Below are positions 1 to 7,301 of a stretch of DNA of 10,452 nucleotides, piece after piece. Source of the stretch: Chitinophagaceae bacterium (GTDB lineage: Bacteria; Bacteroidota; Bacteroidia; Chitinophagales; Chitinophagaceae); assembly GCA_025924755.1 (NCBI GenBank), contig JAICHT010000112.1, positions 1 to 10,452 on the forward strand. Reading direction: 5' to 3'. Below the pieces are notes generated by a model. It was not told the origin of the DNA. It saw only the letters and a program-made list of their open reading frames with translations, and searched no databases. How positions within the stretch are numbered: position 1 is the first letter of the stretch; the number at the start of each line of letters is the position of its first letter. The translations under genes were made by a program, and so were the position numbers.

Positions 1-2
1 GT

Positions 3-119
3 ATTATGCTCGTCCTTGCTGCAGCCGGCAAATCAAACATTTATGATGGTCGGCATAAAGCTGGCAGTAAAAAAGGTGATCTCAATAAATTTACTTCGGT
101 TACTGCTTTCATGTTCTGA
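3..119 (+). CDS. Unidentified protein, C-terminal end only (cut by window start)
   Basis: Reading frame 3 of the plus strand is open from the first bases to a TGA at 117-119 and gives about 38 residues. They begin with a short hydrophobic run (IMLVLAAAG) followed by a basic, polar tail containing DGRHKAGSKKGDLNKF. Many codons follow the purine-N-pyrimidine pattern (GTC, GCT, GCC, GGC, GAT, GGT, AAC), which is typical of a true coding frame. The competing open frame (16-207) lacks this pattern and runs into mlaF. The hydrophobic-then-basic ending could be the last membrane segment and cytoplasmic tail of a membrane protein, but I do not recognise the family. It converges on mlaF, with 35 bases between the two stop codons. 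The rest of the gene lies outside the window, so the call is tentative. Confidence 0.45.
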   Translation: MMLVLAAAGKSNIYDGRHKAGSKKGDLNKFTSVTAFMF

Positions 120-154
120 TTGGTTTTTCAGGCCATTCGTCTGTTGCAGCTTTA

Positions 155-940
155 CTATACAAATTTATAGTCAAAAAAACTTTTTATCCGTTCGTCATTG
201 GTATTGAACACTTCTTCAAAGCTTCCCTGCCGTATAAACTTTCCATCGTATAACATTAAAATTCTGTTGCCGGTAGATTTAGCGCAGGTAAGATCGTGGG
301 TAATGATAATGGAACTGGTATGATACTTCTTCTGTACCTTGTTAATCAGGTTATTTATTTCAATACAGGTGACGTGGTCAAGCCCGCCGGTGGGTTCGTC
401 ATACAACATAATCTCTGGCTGCAAAATAAGCGTACGGGCAATGCCAATGCGCTTCTTTTGACCACCCGAAAGTTTAGAAGGCATCTGGTTAATGGTCTGG
501 GACAGGCCTACTGAATCCAGTACCGATTCTATTGCTGCAGCAACTTGATCCTCGCTAAATTTTTTCTGGCTTCTTATCAAAGAAAATTCAAGGTTTTCTC
601 TTACGGTCATACTATCATAAAGCGCACTGCCCTGGAATATAAATCCAATTTTTTGCCGCAGTTCTTTTAATTGTTTTTTATTCAGCTGAGTAATGTCTTC
701 TCCCAATACTTTCACAGTACCTGTATCAGGCATCAGCAAGCCAGCTATTAGTTTAATTAAAACAGATTTGCCGCTTCCGGAGCGTCCAAGTATCACCACG
801 TTTTCACCATCATACACATCAAGACTAATCCCTTTCAGCACCTCATTATCTTCAAATGATTTATAAAGACCCCGAATGCAAATGACTGCTTTAGTTTCAA
901 CGGGTTTCTTGGCAATCGGATCAGATATTGCATTTTCCAT
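155..940 (-). CDS. mlaF: ABC transporter ATP-binding protein, MlaF/Ttg2A type (phospholipid transport)
   Basis: This is the cytoplasmic ATPase that in the Mla system pairs with the permease MlaE and the MCE protein MlaD to move phospholipids between inner and outer membrane. The 261-residue protein is full length. Visible motifs are Walker A GRSGSGKS (52-59), the Q-loop in FIFQGSALYDSMTV (from 100), the signature LSGGQ (157-161), Walker B IMLYDE with catalytic E182 followed by PTGGLD, and the H-loop H215 in IIITHD. The IFQGSALYDS and LYDEPTGGLD stretches are characteristic of the MlaF branch. Its ATG lies 7 bases after the permease stop, so the two genes were one transcription unit. The permease is now disrupted while every ATPase motif is kept, so the protein may be a recent orphan or may serve another MlaE copy elsewhere. 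No mlaD follows directly; the next downstream sequence is a gene tail on the opposite strand. Confidence 0.93.
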   Translation of the reverse strand: MENAISDPIAKKPVETKAVICIRGLYKSFEDNEVLKGISLDVYDGENVVILGRSGSGKSVLIKLIAGLLMPDTGTVKVLGEDITQLNKKQLKELRQKIGFIFQGSALYDSMTVRENLEFSLIRSQKKFSEDQVAAAIESVLDSVGLSQTINQMPSKLSGGQKKRIGIARTLILQPEIMLYDEPTGGLDHVTCIEINNLINKVQKKYHTSSIIITHDLTCAKSTGNRILMLYDGKFIRQGSFEEVFNTNDERIKSFFDYKFV

Positions 941-947
941 AGCGTTA

Positions 948-1744
948 TTATATGAACCTTATCCAATTAGGTACTTGAACAATAATAATTTCTTCAATAA
1001 AAATAAAAAACATGGAAACGACTACTGAGCTGTTAGCAGCTAATCCGACACCTTCTGTACCCTTACTGGTGCTATACCCTTTATAGCAACTTACTATACC
1101 AATAGTAAATCCATAAACGACGGATTTTATAACCGATGCATTGATATCCAGAAAAGTGATATCACCAAAAGCATTATGAAAGAAGGTGACAAAACTGGTT
1201 TGTTCATTAATGTGTACATCTATAAATGATTCTAACAAGGCGACAAGAGCTGTGTACATCATTAACAATGGAATCATCAAAGTAGTAGCCATTACACGGG
1301 TTAACTACTAAAAATTTAAAGGGGTCAGCAGGTGAAACTTCCATCGCATCAATCTGCTCCGTTACCTTCATAGATCCCAACTCTGCACCAATTCTGGAAC
1401 CAACTTTGCCAGCACTTATTAAAGCCGTGATAAGAGGCGCCAACGCTCTGATGACTGCAATGGCAACTAAAGAAGGCAACTACGAAGTAGCGCCAAAGTC
1501 AGACAGGGAGGGGCGTGATTGCTTGGTAAATACCAAACCCGTAATAAAACCGGTTAAACTTATAAGCGCAGGCGATTTATAGCCTACATTATAACATTGC
1601 CTTATTAACTCTTTAAATTCAAATGGTGGCTTGAATCCTTCTTAAAAAAACAGTGAATTTAAATACCTCATACACATCATTAAAAAACTGATCCATCCCT
1701 CTGGAAATGACGTAGCGCCTGGATGGTTTATAGGTAGTGTTCAT
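948..1744 (-). pseudogene. mlaE: Disrupted MlaE-family lipid transport permease
   Basis: Three minus-strand pieces in different frames together cover a whole MlaE permease (about 264 codons, the usual family length). The N-terminal part starts at an ATG at 1744 and reads through GMDQFFNDVYEVFKF. The middle part has PPFEFKELIRQCYNVGYKSP, LTGFITGLVF, then GATS, stop, LPSLVAIAVIRALAPLITAL and AELGSMKVTEQIDAMEVS. The C-terminal part has MATTLMIPLLMMYTALVALL and ends in an ANSSVVVSMFFIFIEE stretch. There are three lesions: a frameshift near 1631-1650, best explained by one extra base in AGGATTC; a TAG at 1480-1482 where the family has Trp (GA-x-SWLP); and a frameshift near 1301, where an extra A turns GTT-ACC-CGT into GTTAACCCGT. 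Homology on both sides of each lesion is strong. The neighbouring genes are free of such errors, so true decay is likelier than poor sequence. Confidence 0.9.
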
Positions 1745-2056
1745 TGCTGATCGTCGTATTTAATGGATATACAACATAATTGATAAATTAACTTTACCTG
1801 CCTTATTGAATACCAAAACTAAGCAAGCACTCACTTGTCGGCACTGATTACCATCAGTAGAAATGATGATGTTGATATTATGCTGATTTCAACAGTACAG
1901 GCATATAATAAATCTTTATTTACGTGTGATAACTATATGGGTTATGGAGTACAGGTAGTCATAACTTTTATTGAGATATATTTCTGACCGTGCTATATGC
2001 AGTAGCAGCAAGAACAACTTAAGCGATATAAAAGCAATCTGAGGTTACGCACCTAT

Positions 2057-2076
2057 TTATTGAGCCCTATCAATAA
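2057..2076. promoter_or_regulatory. FNR/CRP-like palindromic operator candidate
   Basis: A perfect 7-base inverted repeat, TTATTGA, six spacer bases (GCCCTA), then TCAATAA. Its core TTGAG-CCCT-ATCAA matches the FNR consensus TTGAT-N4-ATCAA at nine of ten defined positions and keeps the correct N4 spacing. It lies 235 bases before the AI-2E start and 313 bases before the mlaE start. No T-run follows, so a terminator is unlikely. Binding by a Crp/Fnr-family regulator is inferred, not shown. Confidence 0.35.
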
Positions 2077-2161
2077 CTTCTGACACATTTGATATGATTT
2101 GTTTTATGATTTCGGTCATCTACTACGATGATGTGTCTCATTGTAAATAGGCATAATAAAA

Positions 2162-2176
2162 CTTCTCTTTGAGAAG
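2162..2176. repeat. Short perfect inverted repeat (CTTCTC/GAGAAG)
   Basis: Six-base stem with a three-base TTT loop, lying 135 bases before the AI-2E family start. No T-run follows on either strand, so it does not read as an intrinsic terminator. It could be a leader hairpin or a chance repeat. Confidence 0.25.
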
Positions 2177-2310
2177 GTTACATGATAAGCCAATTATCTG
2201 AAACGTAAGGGTTCTTAATAAAGAATGCATAACTCATAAATTATTATTAGCCAGGTAGTGATACTGATATTTATAACTTTTACTTTTTAATAAAATAATT
2301 CTATATAGAT

Positions 2311-3396
2311 ATGAAAATAAATAGCATGGATGTTTTAAAATATATGGCCTTTAGCCTAATGGTTATGCTCATACTTTATGTAGGCAGTATTTTGTTCGTG
2401 CCCATGTTTTATGGTCTTTTCATTGCTATTGTATTATATCCTGTCTGCAAAAAATTAGAGCAATATGGCTGGTCAAGAAGTTTAGCAATAACGGCAGGAT
2501 TATTTATAGTTGTTATCTTATTTGCTGTTTTGTTGATCGTGTTGGTATTACAGGTAAATGCTTTTCGTATAGATATACCACAACTTCAAACAAAATTGCA
2601 GCCTTTATTGCAGCAATGTCAGTATTGGATAACGGAGAATTTCAATATTACCGCCGCTTCTCAAAATGAATGGTTAAGCAATATTTTAAAGCAGACCGGT
2701 AATAATGTGAGCAGTATTTTCAGGAGTACCTTCAATACTATTTTTATTTTATTTCTGACACCTGTGTTTTCAGCTTTATTCCTTTATAACAGAAGAGATT
2801 TTGTTCTTTTCCTTACAAAACTCGTAAAAGATAAGGATCATCAAAAGTTGGCTGTAATTCTCAATGAAACGATTCATTCTTATTTCAATTTTATTAAAGG
2901 AATGATTATCGTATATATCATTGTTGGCGTCCTTAATAGTATCGGCTTGTTGGCATTAGGAATAAAGCACGCCTTGTTGTTTGGTTTTCTTACCGCTGTT
3001 ATGACCATTATCCCTTACATAGGCATTTTTATTAGTTCCCTGCTCCCCATCTCGATGGCCTGGATTACAAAAGGTTCTGCATGGTATCCTTTGGGCGTCA
3101 TAGGCATATTCGCTTTTGTGCAATACCTGGAAGCGAATGTTATTTTTCCAAAAGTTGTGGGCACTAAATTAAACATAAGTACATGGGCCACATTAGTGGC
3201 TGTTCTTGCAGGAAATATATTATGGGGTGTGGCAGGAATGATATTGTTTATTCCCTTTGTTGGCATCCTTAAAATTATTACCGATCATATGCCTGAGTGG
3301 CAGGCACTTAACATCTTACTCTCCCGTGAGCAGCCAACAACAAAAAATAACTACAAACCTAAAAAGGCAAATGTTCAAGCGGAATATACAGCATAG
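2311..3396 (+). CDS. AI-2E family (PerM/YdgG/TqsA-like) transporter
   Basis: A 361-residue polytopic inner-membrane protein of the AI-2E exporter family (UPF0118). Known members export the quorum signal AI-2, act as Na+/H+ antiporters, or have no assigned substrate. Hydrophobic segments lie at about 10-44 (two helices), 57-82, 143-160, 196-218, 221-252, 258-280 and 292-325, with the usual soluble stretch at about 83-140. Family hallmarks are IIPYIGIFISSLLP (233-246), EANVIFPKVVG (274-284) and GNILWGVAGMILFIP (301-315). Length is normal. The basic, polar tail (NNYKPKKANVQ) would be cytoplasmic. The ATG at 2311 precedes the first helix directly; an in-frame ATG at codon 6 is an alternative. No Shine-Dalgarno sequence is seen. 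It is followed after 163 bases by the cation ATPase on the same strand, so co-transcription is possible but not evident. The substrate cannot be told from sequence. Confidence 0.9.
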   Translation: MKINSMDVLKYMAFSLMVMLILYVGSILFVPMFYGLFIAIVLYPVCKKLEQYGWSRSLAITAGLFIVVILFAVLLIVLVLQVNAFRIDIPQLQTKLQPLLQQCQYWITENFNITAASQNEWLSNILKQTGNNVSSIFRSTFNTIFILFLTPVFSALFLYNRRDFVLFLTKLVKDKDHQKLAVILNETIHSYFNFIKGMIIVYIIVGVLNSIGLLALGIKHALLFGFLTAVMTIIPYIGIFISSLLPISMAWITKGSAWYPLGVIGIFAFVQYLEANVIFPKVVGTKLNISTWATLVAVLAGNILWGVAGMILFIPFVGILKIITDHMPEWQALNILLSREQPTTKNNYKPKKANVQAEYTA

Positions 3397-3559
3397 GTAT
3401 ATGAAATATTTGCCCTTCATGAAGGAAGTTGTGTATTTACTGCCTGGTCTAGTCTCTTGATAGCTTTCTTTATTTACCCTTCCGTTAAGTAGTTGTAGTT
3501 TTATCAGTAATGACAACTTATATCATAAAGTGATTAATAAAACTTAAAGCTAACGAAAC

Positions 3560-6181
3560 ATGAAGTGGCATCATCTATCAATTGAACAGGTGGCTGATCA
3601 ACTTACTACATCAATTGATAGCGGTTTAAGCAGTGCTGAAATAGACAACAGGATAAAGCAGTATGGATACAACCGTATTGAGCAGGCAAAAGAAAAAAGC
3701 CCGTGGCAGATATTGCTACAGCAGTTTCTTGCACCAGTCGTTTATTTATTAATTGCGGCCGCTGCTATTTCGTTCTTTCTGGGAGATGTTGCAGAAGGTA
3801 TTGCTATTATCATTGTTATTTTTATAAATGCTGCTATCGGTTTTTATATGGAGTGGCAGGCGATCACTTCCATGAATGCAATCAAAAAGATGGATGTGGT
3901 GCAGGCTAAAGTTATAAGGGAGGGAACTTTACTGGAAGTGCCTTCCGATGAAGTAACAATAGGTGACCTGATCTACATAGAGGCAGGGGATGTGATTCCT
4001 TCAGATGCCCGGCTAACAGAAACCAGGCAATTACAGGTAAATGAATCCGCTCTTACAGGCGAATCGCTGCCGGTGGAAAAGAAGAACATTCTATTGCCAG
4101 AAGACACTATTTTAGCCGAGCAGCACAATATGCTTTTTAAAGGCACCACGGCAGTTCAGGGTAATGCCAAAGCTATAGTAGTGGGTATAGGAATCAATAC
4201 TGAGTTGGGCAATATATCTGAAATGGTAATGCAGGCGCAGCAATCTGCTACGCCATTAGAAAAAAAGCTGGAGGCACTGACTAAAAAACTGATCTGGCTT
4301 ACGGTGCTCCTCGCTATTGGTTATTTCCTAATTGGTTTTTTTAAAGGCAATTCTTTTCTTCTATTGTTGGAAACAGCTATTGCAATGGCCGTGGCAGCTA
4401 TTCCGGAAGGGTTGCCTATTGTGGCAACTATTGCTTTGGCGAGAGGTATGCTGCGCATGTCTAAAAAAAATGTGTTGGTAAAACATTTAGCTTCTGTAGA
4501 AACATTGGGAAGTGCCAATGTTATCCTTACCGATAAAACGGGAACCTTAACTGAAAATAAAATTAAACCCACCACTATTGTTACAGGAAAACAAACCTAT
4601 GAACTGGATGAATTAAAAGAGGTTGTTGATGAAGACCGGCCTGTAATTGACAAAGTATTTCTCATTGCGTTATTATGCAATAATGCTATTATCCATGCAG
4701 AAGGAAAGGAGATTGGTGACCCTCTGGAAGTTTCTTTATTGAAATGGGCTGCCTCACACCAGTTTTCATTACAAAACATGCAAAAGAAGTTCCCAAGAAT
4801 TGATGAAGAGCCTTTCAGTTCTGATACGAAGTACATGGGAACATTGCATAAGAAAAATGAAAAGTTTATTGTTTGTGCAAAAGGTGCCCCGGAAGAATTG
4901 CTGCAAAAGTGCACGCATGTATTTGATGGTAATAAAACAACAATTTTAACTGACAACAAAAGAAATGATTGGTTACGCCATAGCGAAGTCCTGGCACAGG
5001 AAGGTGTCCGTGTATTAGCCTTTGCCTATCTCGAAACGACAAATCATCCCGGTAATGATTTTTTGCAGCACCTTATTTTAGTGGCGCTAATTGGTTTTAT
5101 TGATCCTCCGCAGCAACAGGTGCTACAGGCCATTGATGAATGCAAACAAGCTGGAATAAAAGTGGTGATGCTCACAGGAGATCATCCTTCTACAGCCTTG
5201 CATATTGCCAGGAAAATACATTTAACAGAAGACGGTGTAGTTGTTAACGGAAAAGATATTACAGACTGGAGTAAGATGGGTAAAGAAGAAAAGAAGGAGG
5301 TTCTTGCATCGCCTGTTTTTGCAAGGGTAACGCCCAGGCAAAAGTTGGATATTGTTACCTTATACCAGGAGAATGGTTATATAGCTGCCATGACGGGTGA
5401 TGGTGTAAATGATGCCCCGGCTTTAAAAAAAGCAGATATTGGAATTGCTATGGGACTAAGAGGAACACAAATAGCAAAAGAATCAGCCGACCTTATATTA
5501 AAAGACGATTCTTTTACATCTATTGTATCTGCAATAAAACAAGGCCGCATCATTTTTGAAAACATACGTAAGTGTATCATATTCCTTCTGTCATGTAATC
5601 TGAGCGAGATATTAGTAATATCAACAGCCGCATTTCTTTCCATTGCATCGCCTTTAACCCCCTTGCAGATATTGTATTTAAATTTAGTTACTGATGTTTT
5701 TCCTGCCTTGGCATTGGGTATGGGCAGGGGAGATGCTACTGTTATGAAAAGGCCGCCCCGCCGCTCAGAAGAAGGTATGATAACCGTTCAGGACTGGAAA
5801 GCCATTCTTATTTATTCTGTCATTATCACATTGTCTATTGCAGCCGTATTTGTTTATTGCCAACATTATCTTCAGTTTGACGATCATATTTGTAACAACA
5901 TTGTATTTCTGGGGTTAGCTATGGCCCAATTATTACATGTCTTTAATTTATCTTCTGCCCGTGTTTCCTTTTTTAAAAGTGAAATAACCATGAATCCTTA
6001 TATATGGTATGGAATTGTAGTGTGTGTGCTTATCGTAACGGTTAGCTATCTGATTCCATCGGTGCGATCTGTGCTTTCATTACAACCATTAAGCTGGCAA
6101 ATAATAATGTTAATCCTTATGGAAGCTATACTGCCTATTATTATTATCCAAATGTTGAAACGGCTTAAAATGATTATGTAA
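3560..6181 (+). CDS. Cation-translocating P-type ATPase, probable Ca2+ type (P2A)
   Basis: An 873-residue ATP-driven ion pump of the inner membrane. Domains in order are an N-terminal cation-ATPase segment (about 1-50), M1-M2 (50-95), the actuator domain with TGES (166-169), M3-M4 with PEGLP (282-286), the phosphorylation site D325 in DKTGTLT, a nucleotide-binding domain with KGAPE (441-445), TGDHPSTA (539-546), the hinge TGDGVND (612-618), and M5-M10. The residues that bind Ca2+ in SERCA have counterparts here: E283 in PEGLP, N680 and E683 in SCNLSE (M5), and N708, T711 and D712 in LNLVTD (M6). This favours Ca2+ (or Mn2+) export over Na+/K+ or Mg2+ uptake, though specificity stays inferred. 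The ATG start fits the family's N-terminus. No frameshift or missing catalytic residue is seen. It converges with the MgtC-family gene across about 90 bases. Confidence 0.95.
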   Translation: MKWHHLSIEQVADQLTTSIDSGLSSAEIDNRIKQYGYNRIEQAKEKSPWQILLQQFLAPVVYLLIAAAAISFFLGDVAEGIAIIIVIFINAAIGFYMEWQAITSMNAIKKMDVVQAKVIREGTLLEVPSDEVTIGDLIYIEAGDVIPSDARLTETRQLQVNESALTGESLPVEKKNILLPEDTILAEQHNMLFKGTTAVQGNAKAIVVGIGINTELGNISEMVMQAQQSATPLEKKLEALTKKLIWLTVLLAIGYFLIGFFKGNSFLLLLETAIAMAVAAIPEGLPIVATIALARGMLRMSKKNVLVKHLASVETLGSANVILTDKTGTLTENKIKPTTIVTGKQTYELDELKEVVDEDRPVIDKVFLIALLCNNAIIHAEGKEIGDPLEVSLLKWAASHQFSLQNMQKKFPRIDEEPFSSDTKYMGTLHKKNEKFIVCAKGAPEELLQKCTHVFDGNKTTILTDNKRNDWLRHSEVLAQEGVRVLAFAYLETTNHPGNDFLQHLILVALIGFIDPPQQQVLQAIDECKQAGIKVVMLTGDHPSTALHIARKIHLTEDGVVVNGKDITDWSKMGKEEKKEVLASPVFARVTPRQKLDIVTLYQENGYIAAMTGDGVNDAPALKKADIGIAMGLRGTQIAKESADLILKDDSFTSIVSAIKQGRIIFENIRKCIIFLLSCNLSEILVISTAAFLSIASPLTPLQILYLNLVTDVFPALALGMGRGDATVMKRPPRRSEEGMITVQDWKAILIYSVIITLSIAAVFVYCQHYLQFDDHICNNIVFLGLAMAQLLHVFNLSSARVSFFKSEITMNPYIWYGIVVCVLIVTVSYLIPSVRSVLSLQPLSWQIIMLILMEAILPIIIIQMLKRLKMIM

Positions 6182-6193
6182 AATAATTATTTT
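6180..6193. terminator. AT palindrome at the ATPase stop, possible weak terminator
   Basis: The 14-base perfect palindrome AAAATAATTATTTT overlaps the ATPase stop codon and lies between two convergent genes. It contains no G or C, so any hairpin would be weak, and a role in termination is a guess from position. Confidence 0.2.
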
Positions 6194-6273
6194 CACCTAC
6201 GCCAAATGAACATCTAAGCTAATTGTTTACGGGATGATATAGTAACTTTAGGAATACACCTGCTGTAAGTGCA

Positions 6274-6909
6274 TCAATAAACTTCAAACCGCTGTACTAA
6301 TACGTCATTACAGACGGATTGAATAAATTGCTGATGGTTATTTTCCCTGCCTTCAGCAATCCAGGAAACGGTAATATCTGGTCCGTTCTTTACCTGCAAA
6401 ACCTGCTTATATTTTAATTTGTTCTCAACAAACAGGGCTTCGTACTCCTGCAAAATAGTATGATGATAAGCTATCGTAATCTTATATGTTTTAAACTGAC
6501 TTGCCTTATCAATCCGTTGCTCAATCTTGGTTAATAAAAATAAAGACCCTAACACTACGCATGTTGCCACAAACACAAAAGTATATTGCCCAGTAGCTAC
6601 CCCCATGCCCAATGCAGCCGTTACCCATATAGTGGCAGCGGTTGTAAGCCCATTCACACGATTATCTCCTTTAAAAATAACACCAGCCCCTAAAAAGCCT
6701 ATGCCTGTTACGATATTGGATGCAATCCTGTCCGGGGTTTGTGGTGATATATAAACTGAAAACGTTGTAAACAGAAATGATCCGAGGCATATCATCATAA
6801 TTGTACGGAACCCGGCCGATTTGCTTTTAAGTTCTCTTTCTGCACCAATCAGTCCGCCAATTATAATTACAATAACCAATCGAAGGAGTAAGGTATTGAA
6901 TGGAGGCAT
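6274..6909 (-). CDS. MgtC/SapB family membrane protein
   Basis: A 211-residue inner-membrane protein. In the MgtC family, members are linked to growth at low Mg2+, membrane-potential homeostasis and inhibition of the F1Fo ATP synthase; many environmental homologues are uncharacterised. The N-terminal domain (about 1-128) has four to five hydrophobic segments and the family signatures GGLIGAERE (18-26), AGFRT (32-36), GIGFLGAGVIFKG (69-81) and GLTTAATIWVTAALGMG (87-103). Residues 140-211 form a soluble, mixed alpha/beta tail of the kind that resembles an ACT domain in MgtC. Length and architecture are normal. The ATG at 6909 gives a short N-terminus ahead of the first helix. The gene stands alone: it converges with the cation ATPase on its 3' side and has a 392-base gap on its 5' side. 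I saw no recognisable Mg2+-responsive leader, but one cannot be excluded by eye. Confidence 0.92.
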   Translation of the reverse strand: MPPFNTLLLRLVIVIIIGGLIGAERELKSKSAGFRTIMMICLGSFLFTTFSVYISPQTPDRIASNIVTGIGFLGAGVIFKGDNRVNGLTTAATIWVTAALGMGVATGQYTFVFVATCVVLGSLFLLTKIEQRIDKASQFKTYKITIAYHHTILQEYEALFVENKLKYKQVLQVKNGPDITVSWIAEGRENNHQQFIQSVCNDVLVQRFEVY

Positions 6910-7301
6910 ACTTATCTTTTTGGATTATAAATTATTGTAGGGTGCAGCCTGATATAAAATATAGTACAATTTCGTATTCCTGTTGGATATTCAACGCATT
7001 ATTGAAAAGACACGATAATTTTTCTCCGGCAATCTTTACATCAGGCACAGAAATGGAATCAATCACCATCACTTTGCTTTTCAAATTTCACAATACCTGA
7101 TCCTGCAGAGAACTGGCGAAGGGCTACAGCCTTTTGGGTCTATTATTAAAGCGACTTCGATCTATGAGTTCACAAAAAAGTTTGGGTATCTTTCTATAAC
7201 TGAAGCCTATTCTAATTGAAATCACTATTCAAAATAGGTATGCAGGATCTGTTTAATTGTTTAGGCTTTGAATAAATGCTTACAGTAATCAGCATCTGCA
7301 A
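6910..7301. other. Gene-free region upstream of mgtC-like gene (392 bases)
   Basis: No supported gene. An open frame at 6900-7100 (+) has no recognisable protein character and overlaps the mgtC start. The stretch must hold the promoter and leader of the mgtC-like gene and the 3' end of the CoA-transferase transcript, both on the minus strand. The only clear structure is a bulged inverted repeat at 7206-7238. No full -33/-7 promoter pair could be identified. Confidence 0.6.
7206..7238. repeat. Bulged inverted repeat / candidate RNA hairpin
   Basis: Left arm CCTATT-CTAA-TTGAA, loop ATCACTA, right arm TTCAA-AATAGG. The arms pair as 5 + 6 bases, perfect apart from a four-base bulge. It lies 64 bases past the CoA-transferase stop and about 300 bases upstream of the mgtC-like start. 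On the minus strand it is not followed by a T-run, so it is not a classical intrinsic terminator; it may be a 3'-end or leader structure. Confidence 0.3.

Larger units (their letters stand above)
1745..2310. other. Gene-free divergent intergenic region (566 bases)
   Basis: No convincing coding frame is present on either strand; stops are frequent in all frames. It separates the decayed mlaE (minus) from the AI-2E family gene (plus) and should hold both promoters. A minus-strand TAGTTTTG at 1814-1821 matches the Bacteroidota -7 element TANNTTTG, but no TTTG sits at the expected upstream distance, so it is weak. The region carries several short inverted repeats: TTATTGA/TCAATAA (2057-2076), GACACAT (2082-2088) with ATGTGTC (2131-2137), and CTTCTC-TTT-GAGAAG (2162-2176). 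It may also contain an unrecognisable gene remnant, given the decay next door. Confidence 0.6.

Noticed and set aside
16..207. Open frame of 63 codons on the plus strand
   Set aside because: It overlaps the 3' end of mlaF and lacks coding-type codon pattern; the adjacent frame 3 looks more like a protein end.
1207..1479. Treating the middle MlaE fragment as an independent 90-residue gene starting at TTG
   Set aside because: Its start falls just after an in-frame TAG inside MlaE homology and its last 29 residues are out-of-frame sequence after the frameshift.
948..1744. Programmed frameshifting in mlaE
   Set aside because: Two shifts plus a nonsense codon in one gene, without a clear slippery site at the second, fit decay better than recoding.
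3257..3516. Short open frames on both strands around the AI-2E stop
   Set aside because: They overlap the AI-2E coding sequence and have low-complexity, non-family translations.
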